From: Candidatus Margulisiibacteriota bacterium
GTDB taxonomy: Bacteria; Margulisbacteria; WOR-1; O2-12-FULL-45-9
Direction: 5' to 3'
DNA: 17,455 nt
Assembly (NCBI GenBank): GCA_018817195.1
Contig: JAHIUL010000111.1
Location: 1 to 17,455, forward strand
Below are positions 1 to 7,064 of this stretch, piece by piece. The notes beneath the pieces are model-generated. The model searched no databases. It had not been told where the DNA came from and saw nothing but the letters and a program-made list of their open reading frames with translations. A program made the translations under genes and the position numbers. The first letter of the stretch is position 1. Each line of letters starts with the position of its first letter.

Positions 1-87
1 AAGTCCAGGATCTACTATCCGCCGCCTAAAAACCACCCCTGGAGAAGATGGATTTTATCAAAAAAGGGGAATTTAATCCATGCCTGA
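1..87 (+). CDS. C-terminal tail of a transposase (partial, cut by left edge)
   Basis: Frame 1 is open from the first base to a TGA at 85-87 and gives 28 residues, including YYPPPKNHPWRRW and a basic end. A proline run followed by HPWR and basic residues resembles the extreme C-terminus of DDE-type integrase/transposases (IS481/ISNCY-like), recalled from general knowledge rather than a search. The direct repeats that start right after the stop fit the end of an insertion sequence. The fragment is too short to assign a family. It could also be a chance open frame. Confidence 0.42.
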   Translation, partial: KSRIYYPPPKNHPWRRWILSKKGNLIHA

Positions 88-133
88 ATCCGGACATTTT
101 CATTTTGCTAAGATCCGGACATTTTCACTTTGC
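88..133 (+). repeat. Two 21-bp direct repeats, 25-bp period
   Basis: Positions 88-108 and 113-133 share the core ATCCGGACATTTTCA and end TTTGC, differing at one base (T versus C). A 4-bp spacer separates them. They lie directly after the transposase-like reading frame, so terminal transposase-binding repeats of an insertion sequence are the simplest reading. The repetition is seen directly; the role is inferred. Confidence 0.85.
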
Positions 134-153
134 CTTGACACTATATCCTTTTC

Positions 154-183
154 TTGACATTAAAGCTCATCGCGGTATATCAT
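154..183 (+). promoter_or_regulatory. Promoter of the beta-barrel/mini-helix operon
   Basis: A perfect -35 TTGACA lies at 154-159. Two overlapping -10 candidates follow: TATATC at 176-181 (16-bp spacer) and TATCAT at 178-183 (18-bp spacer). Either puts the transcription start within a few bases of the ATGs at 188 and 191, and no Shine-Dalgarno is present, so the mRNA may be leaderless. Another TTGACA at 135-140 belongs to the IS-like end and has no good -10 partner. Confidence 0.5.
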
Positions 184-187
184 CATT

Positions 188-772
188 ATGATGAAACTTC
201 TCGTCAAAGCTCTGATTTTAATCATATTCTGCAGCCCGGCCCTGGCCCGGCCATTTGATTATTATTTAAGCCTTGGCCCTGAATACTGGTCAATTACCAG
301 CCATAAGGACAACACCGATTCTCATCTGCTTACTGGCGGATTTATGTTTCGCGGGAATCTATTTTCAAAAGTAAATGCAGAGTTCAGGGGCGGCACCGGC
401 GAAATCTCAACGACCAGAATCTCATTTAATGAGATTTCCCTGCTCTATAACGCAATTTATACGCCAACCTACTATCTTGGCTACGGCATCTCTTACCTTA
501 CATATAATAATATACTTAACAAAGCCAGCAACACCGCTATTAACCAGAGCGAGCTTAATGCTAAAATCCAATGGCAGCAGAGCTTTAGCGAACTCTGGGG
601 TTTTTATCTAAAACTGGTTGGGCCAAACACGATTGGTTATGACCTGGGCTGGATTGCTTACTTTGATAAAGATTTAGGTGATTTTAACCTGCATGCTGGC
701 TATAAAAATGTAAGTTTAGCTGGTAACAGCTCCATGCACGGCGCCTACATCGCTTCTGAGGTATATTTTTGA
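188..772 (+). CDS. Small outer-membrane beta-barrel protein, first gene of the envelope operon
   Basis: The product is 194 residues (193 if the second ATG at 191 is used). It has a Sec signal peptide of about 20 residues ending SPALA and then alternating polar/hydrophobic strands rich in Tyr, Gly and Asn. It ends in EVYF; a C-terminal Phe with aromatic residues before it is the usual BAM recognition signal of outer-membrane barrels. The size fits an 8-strand barrel of the OmpW/OprF type, though no family signature was recognised. The TGA overlaps the ATG of the next gene (TGATG at 770-774), so translation is probably coupled. No ribosome-binding site precedes either ATG. The barrel fold is well supported; whether it is a pore, anchor or receptor is unknown. 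Confidence 0.75.
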   Translation: MMKLLVKALILIIFCSPALARPFDYYLSLGPEYWSITSHKDNTDSHLLTGGFMFRGNLFSKVNAEFRGGTGEISTTRISFNEISLLYNAIYTPTYYLGYGISYLTYNNILNKASNTAINQSELNAKIQWQQSFSELWGFYLKLVGPNTIGYDLGWIAYFDKDLGDFNLHAGYKNVSLAGNSSMHGAYIASEVYF

Positions 773-1092
773 TGTTTATAAAAAGTATTGCCTTAATATT
801 ATTTATTAGTATTTTGACTGTTTCTGTCTGCCAAGCTGATTCTTTAGTTATCACCCGGGAAAGCTGGTCAAAGGACATTACGCTTAAAGGGGAAAAGGAT
901 AATCCAGTTGTATTGTCCCCTATTCCAAAGCTTACGCTCTCCGGCCAGACAAGCAAAGTAGTTGTTCTGCCTGAAGAATTGACAATGAAAGATGAAATTG
1001 CCGAATTCAGGCTTTTTCGCAACCGCTATGTAATATTCGGCGTCTATTTATTTACGTCTTTATATTATAATTGGTTAACCAGGCACAGATAA
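772..1092 (+). CDS. Short exported protein with C-terminal TM helix, degenerate paralog of the next three
   Basis: I use the ATG at 772, which overlaps the upstream TGA, rather than the TTG at 769; this gives 106 residues. There is a signal peptide (about 1-22, ending VCQA) and a short polar segment beginning with an ITRESWSK motif. The C-terminal block has the pattern EhxxFRxxRY followed by a hydrophobic helix with tyrosines and a basic tail (TRHR). That block matches the C-termini of the three downstream products. The middle is much shorter than theirs and lacks the VPEG-type turn, so it looks like a reduced paralog. The predicted topology is a periplasmic domain with a single inner-membrane anchor. 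Function unknown. The next gene starts after 1 bp. Confidence 0.72.
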   Translation: MFIKSIALILFISILTVSVCQADSLVITRESWSKDITLKGEKDNPVVLSPIPKLTLSGQTSKVVVLPEELTMKDEIAEFRLFRNRYVIFGVYLFTSLYYNWLTRHR

Positions 1093-1093
1093 A

Positions 1094-1510
1094 ATGATAA
1101 AACAAATTTGCTTAACACTTATCATAGCACTGCTGGTCCAGTTATCACCCCTGGCCCACGCCAGGAGCCTGACTGAAAATGAAACTTGGTCTGGTAAAAT
1201 CAAACTCATCGAAGATATTTATGTGCCGGAAGAATTTACCCTGACAATTTCGCCTGATACTCAAGTAGTTACTAACGGCAACAAAATAATTTCTTATGGC
1301 ACCGTCAATATCCAGGGCCAAGAAGATAAAAAAGTAAAAATCCTGTCCAACCCTCCCTTAAGCCAGCAGAACCTGGCCGTGTTAAAAATGAAACCTTATG
1401 ACATTAATACTGAAATACTGAAAGAGGAATTCAACGCATTTAAAATCCAGTATGCTATACTGTGGTCTGTTCTTTTTGCCGGTATGTTTATTATGGTTGA
1501 GGCGCGTTAA
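1094..1510 (+). CDS. Exported mini beta-helix protein with C-terminal membrane anchor, paralog A
   Basis: The product is 138 residues: a signal peptide ending AHA (about 1-23), then a beta-rich region with TWSGKIKL, a VPEEFTLTISPDT segment and GTVNIQGQEDKKVKIL. This W-S-G / VPE-x-x-T-L-x-I-x-P-x-T layout resembles the N-terminal cap and first coils of right-handed parallel beta-helix surface proteins. The C-terminus carries EILKEEFNAFKIQY followed by a roughly 18-residue hydrophobic helix ending EAR. Signal peptide plus C-terminal helix predicts a bitopic protein with the beta domain outside the inner membrane. It overlaps the next gene by 1 bp (TAATG). The fold is inferred from pattern only; function unknown. 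Confidence 0.75.
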   Translation: MIKQICLTLIIALLVQLSPLAHARSLTENETWSGKIKLIEDIYVPEEFTLTISPDTQVVTNGNKIISYGTVNIQGQEDKKVKILSNPPLSQQNLAVLKMKPYDINTEILKEEFNAFKIQYAILWSVLFAGMFIMVEAR

Positions 1511-1977
1511 TGAGAAATATATGTCTATTATTAATCACTGTTCTGCTCATTGAAATCCCTGCCATTGGCACAACTTCCCCACAAGTCTTATCAGGTAAAG
1601 AGGTTGTCTGGTCAGGAGAGATTGAGTTAAAAAACGACGTTGTTGTCCCAGAGGGAACCACATTAAAAATCACACCAGGCTCAAAAATTTACGGGTCCTA
1701 TGAGCAAGCTGACGGAACCGTCTCACCTAAAGAATGGAAGATCATTGTCAAAGGCAGCCTAATTGCGGAGGATACTTTAATTGATCCCATGCCCCACGGC
1801 TTATCAGCCATTCGCATTCCTATCGATTCAAACATCCAAAGCATTAAAATCGCGCCCATGAAAATTGAGACCCAGAAGATCAAAGACGAATTTGCTGTTT
1901 TTAGGACTCAATATGTAGTCTTGTGGGCCCTGCTCTTTGGCAGTATCTACTATGCTATTAAAGCGAGGAAAGAATAG
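1510..1977 (+). CDS. Exported mini beta-helix protein with C-terminal membrane anchor, paralog B
   Basis: The product is 155 residues. It has a hydrophobic signal sequence (about 1-20) and the clearest beta-helix cap of the set: VWSGEIEL, then VVVPEGTTLKITPGSKIYG, then IIVKGSLIAEDTLI. The C-terminal block is IKDEFAVFRTQYVVLWALL followed by the rest of the hydrophobic helix and a basic KARKE tail, consistent with the positive-inside rule. The ATG at 1510 shares one base with the upstream stop, so translational coupling is likely; there is no separate Shine-Dalgarno. It is a clear paralog of its neighbours. No enzymatic motif is visible. It could be a scaffold or the periplasmic arm of an envelope complex, but that is conjecture. 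Confidence 0.75.
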   Translation: MRNICLLLITVLLIEIPAIGTTSPQVLSGKEVVWSGEIELKNDVVVPEGTTLKITPGSKIYGSYEQADGTVSPKEWKIIVKGSLIAEDTLIDPMPHGLSAIRIPIDSNIQSIKIAPMKIETQKIKDEFAVFRTQYVVLWALLFGSIYYAIKARKE

Positions 1978-1979
1978 CT

Positions 1980-2459
1980 GTGCTTAAACATTTGAGAAAT
2001 TTAATCATTTACCTGTTAGTTGTTTCCCTCCCAATGGTTTGTTTAACCAGCAAAGCCAGCGCCCAAACCAAGTGGCCAAAATATGTTGATCTTGAGCAGG
2101 AAACAACTATTGAGCAAAATAAGACTATTAATGTCATGCCTGGCTCTGAAATAAAGTTTTCCAACACAAAAAGCAAGCTTAATGTCCTTGGCCAGTTAAA
2201 CATTAAAGGCAGCGAGAAACAACCCGTGACAATAATTATTCCCAACGCAGTTAAACAAGCTTCTCCTATTTTAATTCAAGATAAAACACTGCTAGAAACT
2301 GATGACAAATTAAAGGAACTGGAAATTTATCCCTATCAAGTTGATACTGATGAAATCGTGGAGGAGCTCCGGGCTTTCCGCTACCAATATGCCTTTGTTT
2401 GGACAGTCTTAATGGGGATCTGTTTCTATCTGGTCCTCAACCGCACCGAGTATTGGTAA
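1980..2459 (+). CDS. Exported mini beta-helix protein with C-terminal membrane anchor, paralog C
   Basis: The product is 159 residues with a GTG start at 1980, 2 bp after the upstream stop; no ATG is available at the N-terminus. The signal peptide ends ASA (about 1-28). The beta domain contains INVMPGSEIKF and LNVLGQLNIKGSEKQPVTI, again the beta-helix cap layout. The C-terminal block is EIVEELRAFRYQYAFVW plus a hydrophobic helix and a short NRTEYW tail. Its last 51 bp overlap the 3' end of the convergent larE gene, and no terminator fits between them. Membership of the paralog family is clear from the C-terminal motif; function unknown. Confidence 0.74.
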   Translation: MLKHLRNLIIYLLVVSLPMVCLTSKASAQTKWPKYVDLEQETTIEQNKTINVMPGSEIKFSNTKSKLNVLGQLNIKGSEKQPVTIIIPNAVKQASPILIQDKTLLETDDKLKELEIYPYQVDTDEIVEELRAFRYQYAFVWTVLMGICFYLVLNRTEYW

Positions 2460-3245
2460 GTTCATGCTGCCGCTCTGAAAACCTTTGAGATCAATTGTTA
2501 CGTAAAGATAGCCTAAATCTTCAAACTTTTTAGAAATTTTATCCATCAACCCATCTTGCAATAATTTAACAATTGACTCTTTATCAAGTTCAATACGCAC
2601 AATTGAATCATGATGCCTAACTCGCAACTGTTTAAAACCCAAGGACTTGAGAAATTTCTCTCCTTGCTCAACTTTTTGCAAAATCTCCTGGGTGATCCTT
2701 GTGCCATACGGAATCCTTGAAGCTAAACAAGCATAAGAAGGCTTGTCCCAGGTAGGCAGGTTCAATTCTTTTGAGTATTTCCTAATATCTTCTTTTGTAA
2801 AGCCTAACTCCATCAGAGGACTTCTGACCCCAAGCTCCTTTTTGGCTTGCGTGCCAGGCCGATAATCTGACATATCACCAAAATTTGAGCCATCTAGAAC
2901 ATAAGGGATATTATTGTCTTTAGCAATTTGCAGAAGCTTAGAAAACAGCTCTTTTTTGCAAAAATAACACCGTTCTTTGGGGTTACTAACGAAGTTTTCA
3001 TCGGAGAATTCATCAGTTTGGATCAATTTCCGCTTAACACCCAACGCTTCGCACATCGCTTCCGCAACCCGCACTTCGTTCTCAGGATAAGTTGGTGATT
3101 GAGCAATTACGGCAAGGACATTATCATCAAGAGTATCTTTGGCAACTTTAATAAGAAAGGTACTGTCAACACCGCCAGAAAAGGCGATAAGGACGGTACC
3201 CATTTGTTTAAGGAGATTTTTGAGATCTTTTAGCTTTGATGCCAT
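2409..3245 (-). CDS. larE: LarE-family ATP-dependent sulfur transferase (PP-loop)
   Basis: The product is 278 residues, close to the 276 or so of Lactobacillus LarE. The PP-loop SGGVDS (23-28) adenylates the substrate, pyridinium-3,5-biscarboxylic acid mononucleotide in known LarE, where sulfur is then inserted to build the nickel-pincer cofactor. Three cysteines stand out: the ERCYFCK pair (C93, C96) and C173 in PSYACLASR. The last matches the sacrificial cysteine of the Lactobacillus enzyme, and a three-Cys set is typical of LarE forms reported to carry a [4Fe-4S] cluster. The GSMN motif (about 259-262) marks the usual C-terminus; the last 16 residues are encoded in the overlap with the convergent gene. 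larB, larC and larA are not in the window, so another tRNA- or cofactor-thiolation role is possible. Confidence 0.8.
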   Translation of the reverse strand: MASKLKDLKNLLKQMGTVLIAFSGGVDSTFLIKVAKDTLDDNVLAVIAQSPTYPENEVRVAEAMCEALGVKRKLIQTDEFSDENFVSNPKERCYFCKKELFSKLLQIAKDNNIPYVLDGSNFGDMSDYRPGTQAKKELGVRSPLMELGFTKEDIRKYSKELNLPTWDKPSYACLASRIPYGTRITQEILQKVEQGEKFLKSLGFKQLRVRHHDSIVRIELDKESIVKLLQDGLMDKISKKFEDLGYLYVTIDLKGFQSGSMNLPILGAVEDQIETDPH

Positions 3246-3251
3246 AGACCA

Positions 3252-3280
3252 ATAATACTAGAAGTATGGGAAATGGACAA
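3252..3280 (-). promoter_or_regulatory. larE promoter predicting a leaderless mRNA
   Basis: Reading the minus strand, -35 TTGTCC (3280-3275) is followed by a 17-bp spacer and -10 TATTAT (3257-3252). Only 6 nt separate the -10 box from the ATG at 3245, so transcription should begin at or next to the start codon. There is no Shine-Dalgarno. Confidence 0.6.
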
Positions 3281-3289
3281 GTAGAGGGC

Positions 3290-3748
3290 TTAACCTTCAA
3301 CTATATAATACTTGATCTGGCGCCTGCCAAACTTTAGGGCGCCTGAGTAGGTCCTCATCCAAATGTCAATCCGATTAGTATACCTGCGGTTCATGCGGTC
3401 TTCCACAATAAATACGCGGTTGCCAAAGCCTTCAATCATGACCTTGGTGCCTAAAGGCAGGAAGTTAGCGGCAATTACGCCTTCTCGGCAGCGGGTGCCG
3501 GAAGCTGTAATCCAGGGGGTATCATCACACTGCCAAACCATGGAGTTATAAGCTGTGGCAGTCACCCTGCCCCAACCCAGTATCTTATACTTGGTCAGCC
3601 TTGATTCCCTGCCAGAAGAACTGACTGAAACCAAAAAGGCAAGCAGCAAAATCACACCAACAGTCCTCAGGGAAACCCCTAATTTATGTTGATTTCTTTT
3701 ACTATTAAACCATCTTTTTATACGAGTCTTTAAATTTGGGTTGCTCAT
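3290..3748 (-). CDS. Membrane-anchored 3D-domain protein (MltA/RlpA-like double-psi barrel)
   Basis: The product is 152 residues: a basic cytoplasmic N-terminus (1-25), one transmembrane helix (about 27-44), then a 3D domain. The name refers to conserved aspartates, seen here in CDDTPWITASG (D75/D76), VEDRMN (D117) and RIDIWM (D128); ATAYN opens the domain. In known proteins this barrel acts on peptidoglycan (MltA-type lytic transglycosylase, Rpf/YabE-like, YuiC). C74 and C87 could form a disulfide. The helix could be an uncleaved anchor or a signal sequence. A strong site (AAAGGAGGG) lies 6 nt before the ATG. It ends 44 bp before larE, which has its own promoter. Confidence 0.82.
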   Translation of the reverse strand: MSNPNLKTRIKRWFNSKRNQHKLGVSLRTVGVILLLAFLVSVSSSGRESRLTKYKILGWGRVTATAYNSMVWQCDDTPWITASGTRCREGVIAANFLPLGTKVMIEGFGNRVFIVEDRMNRRYTNRIDIWMRTYSGALKFGRRQIKYYIVEG

Positions 3749-3860
3749 GGCAATCCCTCCTTTAGTAGTATTATCGGGATAAAAAGACTAAAAATTGCAT
3801 GGTTTTACAAATTAACTTATACTAATATTTGCTATAATTAAGCCAAATTTTGAGGTTTTC

Positions 3861-4442
3861 TTAAAATAATTGCCTGGCCGGCTTTTGGATCATCTGGTAA
3901 ATAGCTGCTGCTGCCAGCAGCTTAATAATATCACCTGGGATAAATGGCATAAGACCAAGCAAAATTGCTTTGTTTAGAGAGATATGCAAGACAAACGCAA
4001 GCTGAAAAACACCACAAAAAAACAGGATAAATAAGCCCAAAAACATAATAGCTACAATCTTAACAAAAGGAGCCTCTTTTTGGCCTTCCAAAAGCTTGCC
4101 AATAATGGCGGCTGCCAGGATAAAACCAATTAAATAGCCCCCAGTTGGGCCAAAAAGTCGAGCCAAACCATAAAGCCCGCCAGTAAACACCGGCATACCA
4201 AAAATACCAATCATCAAATAACCAGCCTGGCTTAAGGTCCCTAATCTTTTGCCCAGGACTGCCCCGGCTAAAAGCACAAAAAAGGTCTGAAGCGTAATTG
4301 GAACAGGAGTAAATGGCAAAGGAATGCGGATATAAGCCCCTGCAGCAGTCAAAGCTATAAAACTGATAACTCCCAAAACAGCAGCAACAGTTCTATCTAA
4401 AACAAACTCTCTTTTCCAAACTTTAATTAATGCCTGCGACAT
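3861..4442 (-). CDS. bioY: BioY, biotin-binding S component of an ECF transporter
   Basis: The product is 193 residues and very hydrophobic, with about six membrane segments. BioY-family signatures are visible: PLPFTPVPITLQT after the first helix, ARLFGPTGGYLIGF in the middle and PFIPGDIIK near the end. It binds biotin in the inner membrane and works with an ECF module (EcfA/A'/T), which is not encoded here. Together with the birA gene at 13375-13929 it points to biotin scavenging; no bio synthesis genes are present. A GAGGTG site lies 7 nt before the ATG. It follows the ferredoxin gene by 39 bp; a weak TTCATT/TAAAAT pair in that gap could be a separate promoter. Confidence 0.92.
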   Translation of the reverse strand: MSQALIKVWKREFVLDRTVAAVLGVISFIALTAAGAYIRIPLPFTPVPITLQTFFVLLAGAVLGKRLGTLSQAGYLMIGIFGMPVFTGGLYGLARLFGPTGGYLIGFILAAAIIGKLLEGQKEAPFVKIVAIMFLGLFILFFCGVFQLAFVLHISLNKAILLGLMPFIPGDIIKLLAAAAIYQMIQKPARQLF

Positions 4443-4481
4443 GTTTTATCACCTCGCAGGCATATTTTAACACAAATCAAG

Positions 4482-4892
4482 CTAGAAATGAACCTTAATT
4501 GCGCGCGGCGGGCATGGCCTGATGCAAAGCTCGCAAGCAATGCATTTTTCCGCGTCAAAATCTACGGCCATGGTCTTGCGGTCCTTGACGTACAAAGCCC
4601 CTGTAGGACAGATCGAAACACAGGCGCTGCACTGGGTGCATTTATTCCAATCAACCCTTATTTCCTTACTAAGGGGCTCAACTTTTACCCCTTCGTCTTT
4701 CAAATGCTTTATTCCCCTGTCAATTTCTGATTTATCCCCGTCCAACTCCAGCACCATATGGCCTTCCTGGTCAGGGGTAATACTGGCCTTCATAATATTA
4801 AAGCTCAGGTTAAAATCCTTGATAAGCTTAAAAACAATCGGCTTATCTATTTTATCTTTTGGAAAAGTTAAAACGATTTTGCGTGATGCCAT
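4482..4892 (-). CDS. NIL-domain 4Fe-4S ferredoxin, partner of the homocysteine-forming protein
   Basis: The product is 136 residues. Residues 1-75 form a NIL domain (ferredoxin-like fold also found in MetN). Residues 80-136 are a 2x[4Fe-4S] ferredoxin with motifs CTQCSACVSICP (C85, C88, C91, C95) and CIACELCIRPCP (C117, C120, C123, C127). This domain pair is the partner of COG1900 proteins in anaerobic homocysteine synthesis (the MA1821/MA1822 type pair of Methanosarcina), where it is thought to supply electrons for sulfur transfer to aspartate semialdehyde. It begins 1 bp after the COG1900 gene, and its Shine-Dalgarno (AAAGGAGGGG) overlaps that gene's last codons, so the two are translationally coupled. 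Confidence 0.9.
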   Translation of the reverse strand: MASRKIVLTFPKDKIDKPIVFKLIKDFNLSFNIMKASITPDQEGHMVLELDGDKSEIDRGIKHLKDEGVKVEPLSKEIRVDWNKCTQCSACVSICPTGALYVKDRKTMAVDFDAEKCIACELCIRPCPPRAIKVHF

Positions 4893-4893
4893 G

Positions 4894-6108
4894 TTATTTC
4901 CCCTCCTTTATTGGACGTTCTTTTAAGGGTTTAAACTTCGGCGCAGAATCCCCCACTGGCAGATCAGCTACTTTTTCAGTTAAAAGAAACTTGCCTTTTT
5001 TAATCTGGTCCTTAAGGTCATTGGCTATTTCCAGGGCTCGTTTGTAGCTGGAAATACCTGAAGTTGGCACTTTTTTGCCTTTGACCTCGATCTGCCCGCT
5101 TTTAACGGTCTTATAATCAACTTCGCCCAGGACCTCGGGTTTACCATTGGGGTACGCGTCACTGTAATCAACAATTGCCGCAACAATATCTTCATCTTTT
5201 ACAGCAGTGTACTTCAATATTTCTTCGTTAAGTATGGGTATCGGGATCCCGATACCAACATTGAGCGATACGCCGTAGCCAACAAAGCTCACTCCTTTAA
5301 TCCACTTAGGATCCATCTGCTTTAAATCACCAATCAAAGCCAGAGTCCCGGCCGGACGCTTTGGCACGCCGTTATCTAATCTCGGGGCATGCGGATTATG
5401 TTGGGTGCCCTGCCAGACGATATAACCTGTCCCGCCGCCCAGCCAGATCCTGGTGCCAATCCCTAAAGTTTTATAATATGGATCATTGAGCAAAGGCGAT
5501 AGCTGGCCGGCACTGCAGTAATTAGCATTGCCCAGTTTTGGCTTGAGTGTGCCTAAATAAGTGTAAATCGTCCTGTCAGATAAATTAACAGCCACATTAT
5601 AGTTTTGATAAGCATTTCTGGAGTTAAACAAAAGGGCTTCATTCAAATCATTAATATTTATCCAGGTATCTAAATGCTTGCGCGGATAACAGTCTGTACC
5701 ATAGGCTTCTACCTGTAGACGCACATCTTTGCCGGCAACTAACTCCTCTATTACGTGGCCGCCGCCATAGGCAAATTCACCTGGGTGGATCTTATTAAGA
5801 GGGTCATCAACTGTTGCTGCAGTCGCCCCAATGTATAGGTCAACAGCCGCCCAACCAGTATAGGCTGGAACATTGTTTAAAAGTGCTGTGCCGCCGCCAG
5901 CCTTTAATTTAGGCTTAGTATGGCCGAAATTAAAATATGCTCCGGATGAGCACATTGGGCCAAAGGTCCCGGTTGTGACAACGTCAACTTCTTTGGCCGC
6001 TTGAGCAAGCCCCTTTTTGGCAACTATCTCAATAATCTCCTCCGCATTGACCACCACTGCCTTGCCTTGCTTAATCTTCTCGTTTATCTCTTTGATTGTT
6101 TTTGCCAT
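4894..6108 (-). CDS. COG1900/DUF39 homocysteine biosynthesis protein (aspartate-semialdehyde sulfurtransferase type)
   Basis: The product is 404 residues. The family converts L-aspartate semialdehyde to homocysteine using sulfide-derived sulfur, bypassing homoserine activation. Conserved-looking cysteines are C53 in GPMCSSGAYFNFGH, C140 in YGTDCYPRK and C198 in NYCSAGQLSPLLNDP; the first is the best candidate for persulfide chemistry. Glycine-rich blocks such as WLGGGTGYIVWQGTQHNP are typical of the family. The C-terminal CBS pair present in some archaeal members is absent, and the NIL-ferredoxin is a separate downstream gene. The AAAGGGGG site overlaps the cysK stop codon, and the gap to cysK is 14 bp, placing it in the rrf2-cysK operon. 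Confidence 0.88.
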   Translation of the reverse strand: MAKTIKEINEKIKQGKAVVVNAEEIIEIVAKKGLAQAAKEVDVVTTGTFGPMCSSGAYFNFGHTKPKLKAGGGTALLNNVPAYTGWAAVDLYIGATAATVDDPLNKIHPGEFAYGGGHVIEELVAGKDVRLQVEAYGTDCYPRKHLDTWININDLNEALLFNSRNAYQNYNVAVNLSDRTIYTYLGTLKPKLGNANYCSAGQLSPLLNDPYYKTLGIGTRIWLGGGTGYIVWQGTQHNPHAPRLDNGVPKRPAGTLALIGDLKQMDPKWIKGVSFVGYGVSLNVGIGIPIPILNEEILKYTAVKDEDIVAAIVDYSDAYPNGKPEVLGEVDYKTVKSGQIEVKGKKVPTSGISSYKRALEIANDLKDQIKKGKFLLTEKVADLPVGDSAPKFKPLKERPIKEGK

Positions 6109-6122
6109 TATATTTCCCCCTT

Positions 6123-7046
6123 TTAGTCTTGAAATAAGGGCGTGCTTAAATAGCGCTCCCCGGTATCAGGCAGCAAGACAATTATAAGCTTGCCTTTGTT
6201 TTCTTTCTTCTTTGCCAGTTTAACAGCTGCATAAACCGCAGCACCCGAAGATATGCCAACCAACAGGCCCTCTTCCCTAGCTAACCGCTTGGCCATGGTA
6301 AAAGCTTGATCATCAGTAACTTTTTCCACTCCATCCAATATTTTTTTATTGAGCACTTGAGGCACAAAACCTGCGCCTATGCCTTGAATTTTATGCGGGC
6401 CAGGCTGTCCTCCTGAAAGGACCGGCGAATCCGCCGGCTCAACTGCTATTATTTTAATCCCTGGCTTCTTCTTCTTTAAAGCTTCACCCACACCGGTAAT
6501 AGTACCGCCGGTTCCAACTCCAGCCACAAAAAAATCAACCTTGCCGTCAGTATCTGCCCAGATCTCCTCTGCCGTAGTTTTCCTGTGAATATCAGGATTA
6601 GCCGGATTCTTGAATTGCTGCGGCATAAAGGCATTTTTTGTTGTTTTTAATAACTCTTCAGCCCTATCAATTGCTCCTTGCATGCCTTTAGCGCCATCAG
6701 TTAAAACAATTTCCGCACCCAAAGCCTTAAGCAGATTTCGGCGCTCAACGCTCATAGTCTCCGGCATGGTTAAAATAAGTTTATATCCCCTGGCAGCGCA
6801 GACAAAAGCTAAGCCAATGCCGGTATTGCCTGAAGTCGGCTCAATAATAATTGCGCCTTTACAAATATTGCCTTCTCTCTCTGCCGCATCAATCATGGCA
6901 ACCCCAATTCTATCTTTAACGCTTGAGCAGGGATTAAATGTTTCAAGTTTAGCCACAACCTCGGCAACAGCATCGTCCACAACTCGATTAAGCCTGACCA
7001 AGGGAGTCTTGCCAACTAATTCTGTTAAATCCTTTGCAATTCTCAT
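6123..7046 (-). CDS. cysK: Cysteine synthase A (O-acetylserine sulfhydrylase)
   Basis: The product is 307 residues from the ATG at 7046. It is a fold-type II PLP enzyme that makes cysteine from O-acetylserine and sulfide. PLP lysine K44 lies in [15 protein letters not shown] (71-76) binds the substrate carboxylate; GTGGTITG is the phosphate loop; GISSGAA lies near the end. The start was chosen because GGAGG sits 8 nt upstream; an in-frame ATG at 7061 lies inside that site and would give 5 extra residues (MEVCL) without a site of its own. It follows the Rrf2 regulator by 18 bp, recalling the CymR-CysK pair of Firmicutes, where CysK is both enzyme and co-regulator. Confidence 0.93.
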   Translation of the reverse strand: MRIAKDLTELVGKTPLVRLNRVVDDAVAEVVAKLETFNPCSSVKDRIGVAMIDAAEREGNICKGAIIIEPTSGNTGIGLAFVCAARGYKLILTMPETMSVERRNLLKALGAEIVLTDGAKGMQGAIDRAEELLKTTKNAFMPQQFKNPANPDIHRKTTAEEIWADTDGKVDFFVAGVGTGGTITGVGEALKKKKPGIKIIAVEPADSPVLSGGQPGPHKIQGIGAGFVPQVLNKKILDGVEKVTDDQAFTMAKRLAREEGLLVGISSGAAVYAAVKLAKKKENKGKLIIVLLPDTGERYLSTPLFQD

Positions 7047-7054
7047 TAAACATA

Positions 7055-7059
7055 CCTCC
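7055..7059 (-). promoter_or_regulatory. Shine-Dalgarno of cysK that decides its start
   Basis: The minus strand reads GGAGG at 7059-7055, 8 nt before ATG 7046. The alternative in-frame ATG at 7061 overlaps this site (ATGGAGG), so it cannot be served by it. Confidence 0.75.
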
Positions 7060-7064
7060 ATTGC

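Larger units (their letters stand above)
1..140 (+). mobile_element. Probable right end of an insertion sequence
   Basis: The region combines a transposase-like C-terminal tail (1-87), two near-identical 21-bp direct repeats (88-108 and 113-133), and a TTGACA at 135-140 that would fit an element ending in ACA. Multiple terminal repeats containing GGACATTTTCA are plausible transposase-binding sites. The exact boundary, the left end and any target duplication are outside the window or not identifiable. The element would sit about 50 bp upstream of the first gene of the plus-strand envelope operon. Confidence 0.4.

Noticed and set aside
3830..3838. TATAAT-like box on the plus strand
   Set aside because: No plus-strand gene follows it and no -35 partner was found; the region is AT-rich by nature.
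7047..7061. Upstream in-frame ATG giving cysK five extra residues
   Set aside because: It lies inside the GGAGG ribosome site that serves the ATG at 7046, and the family starts near [15 protein letters not shown].
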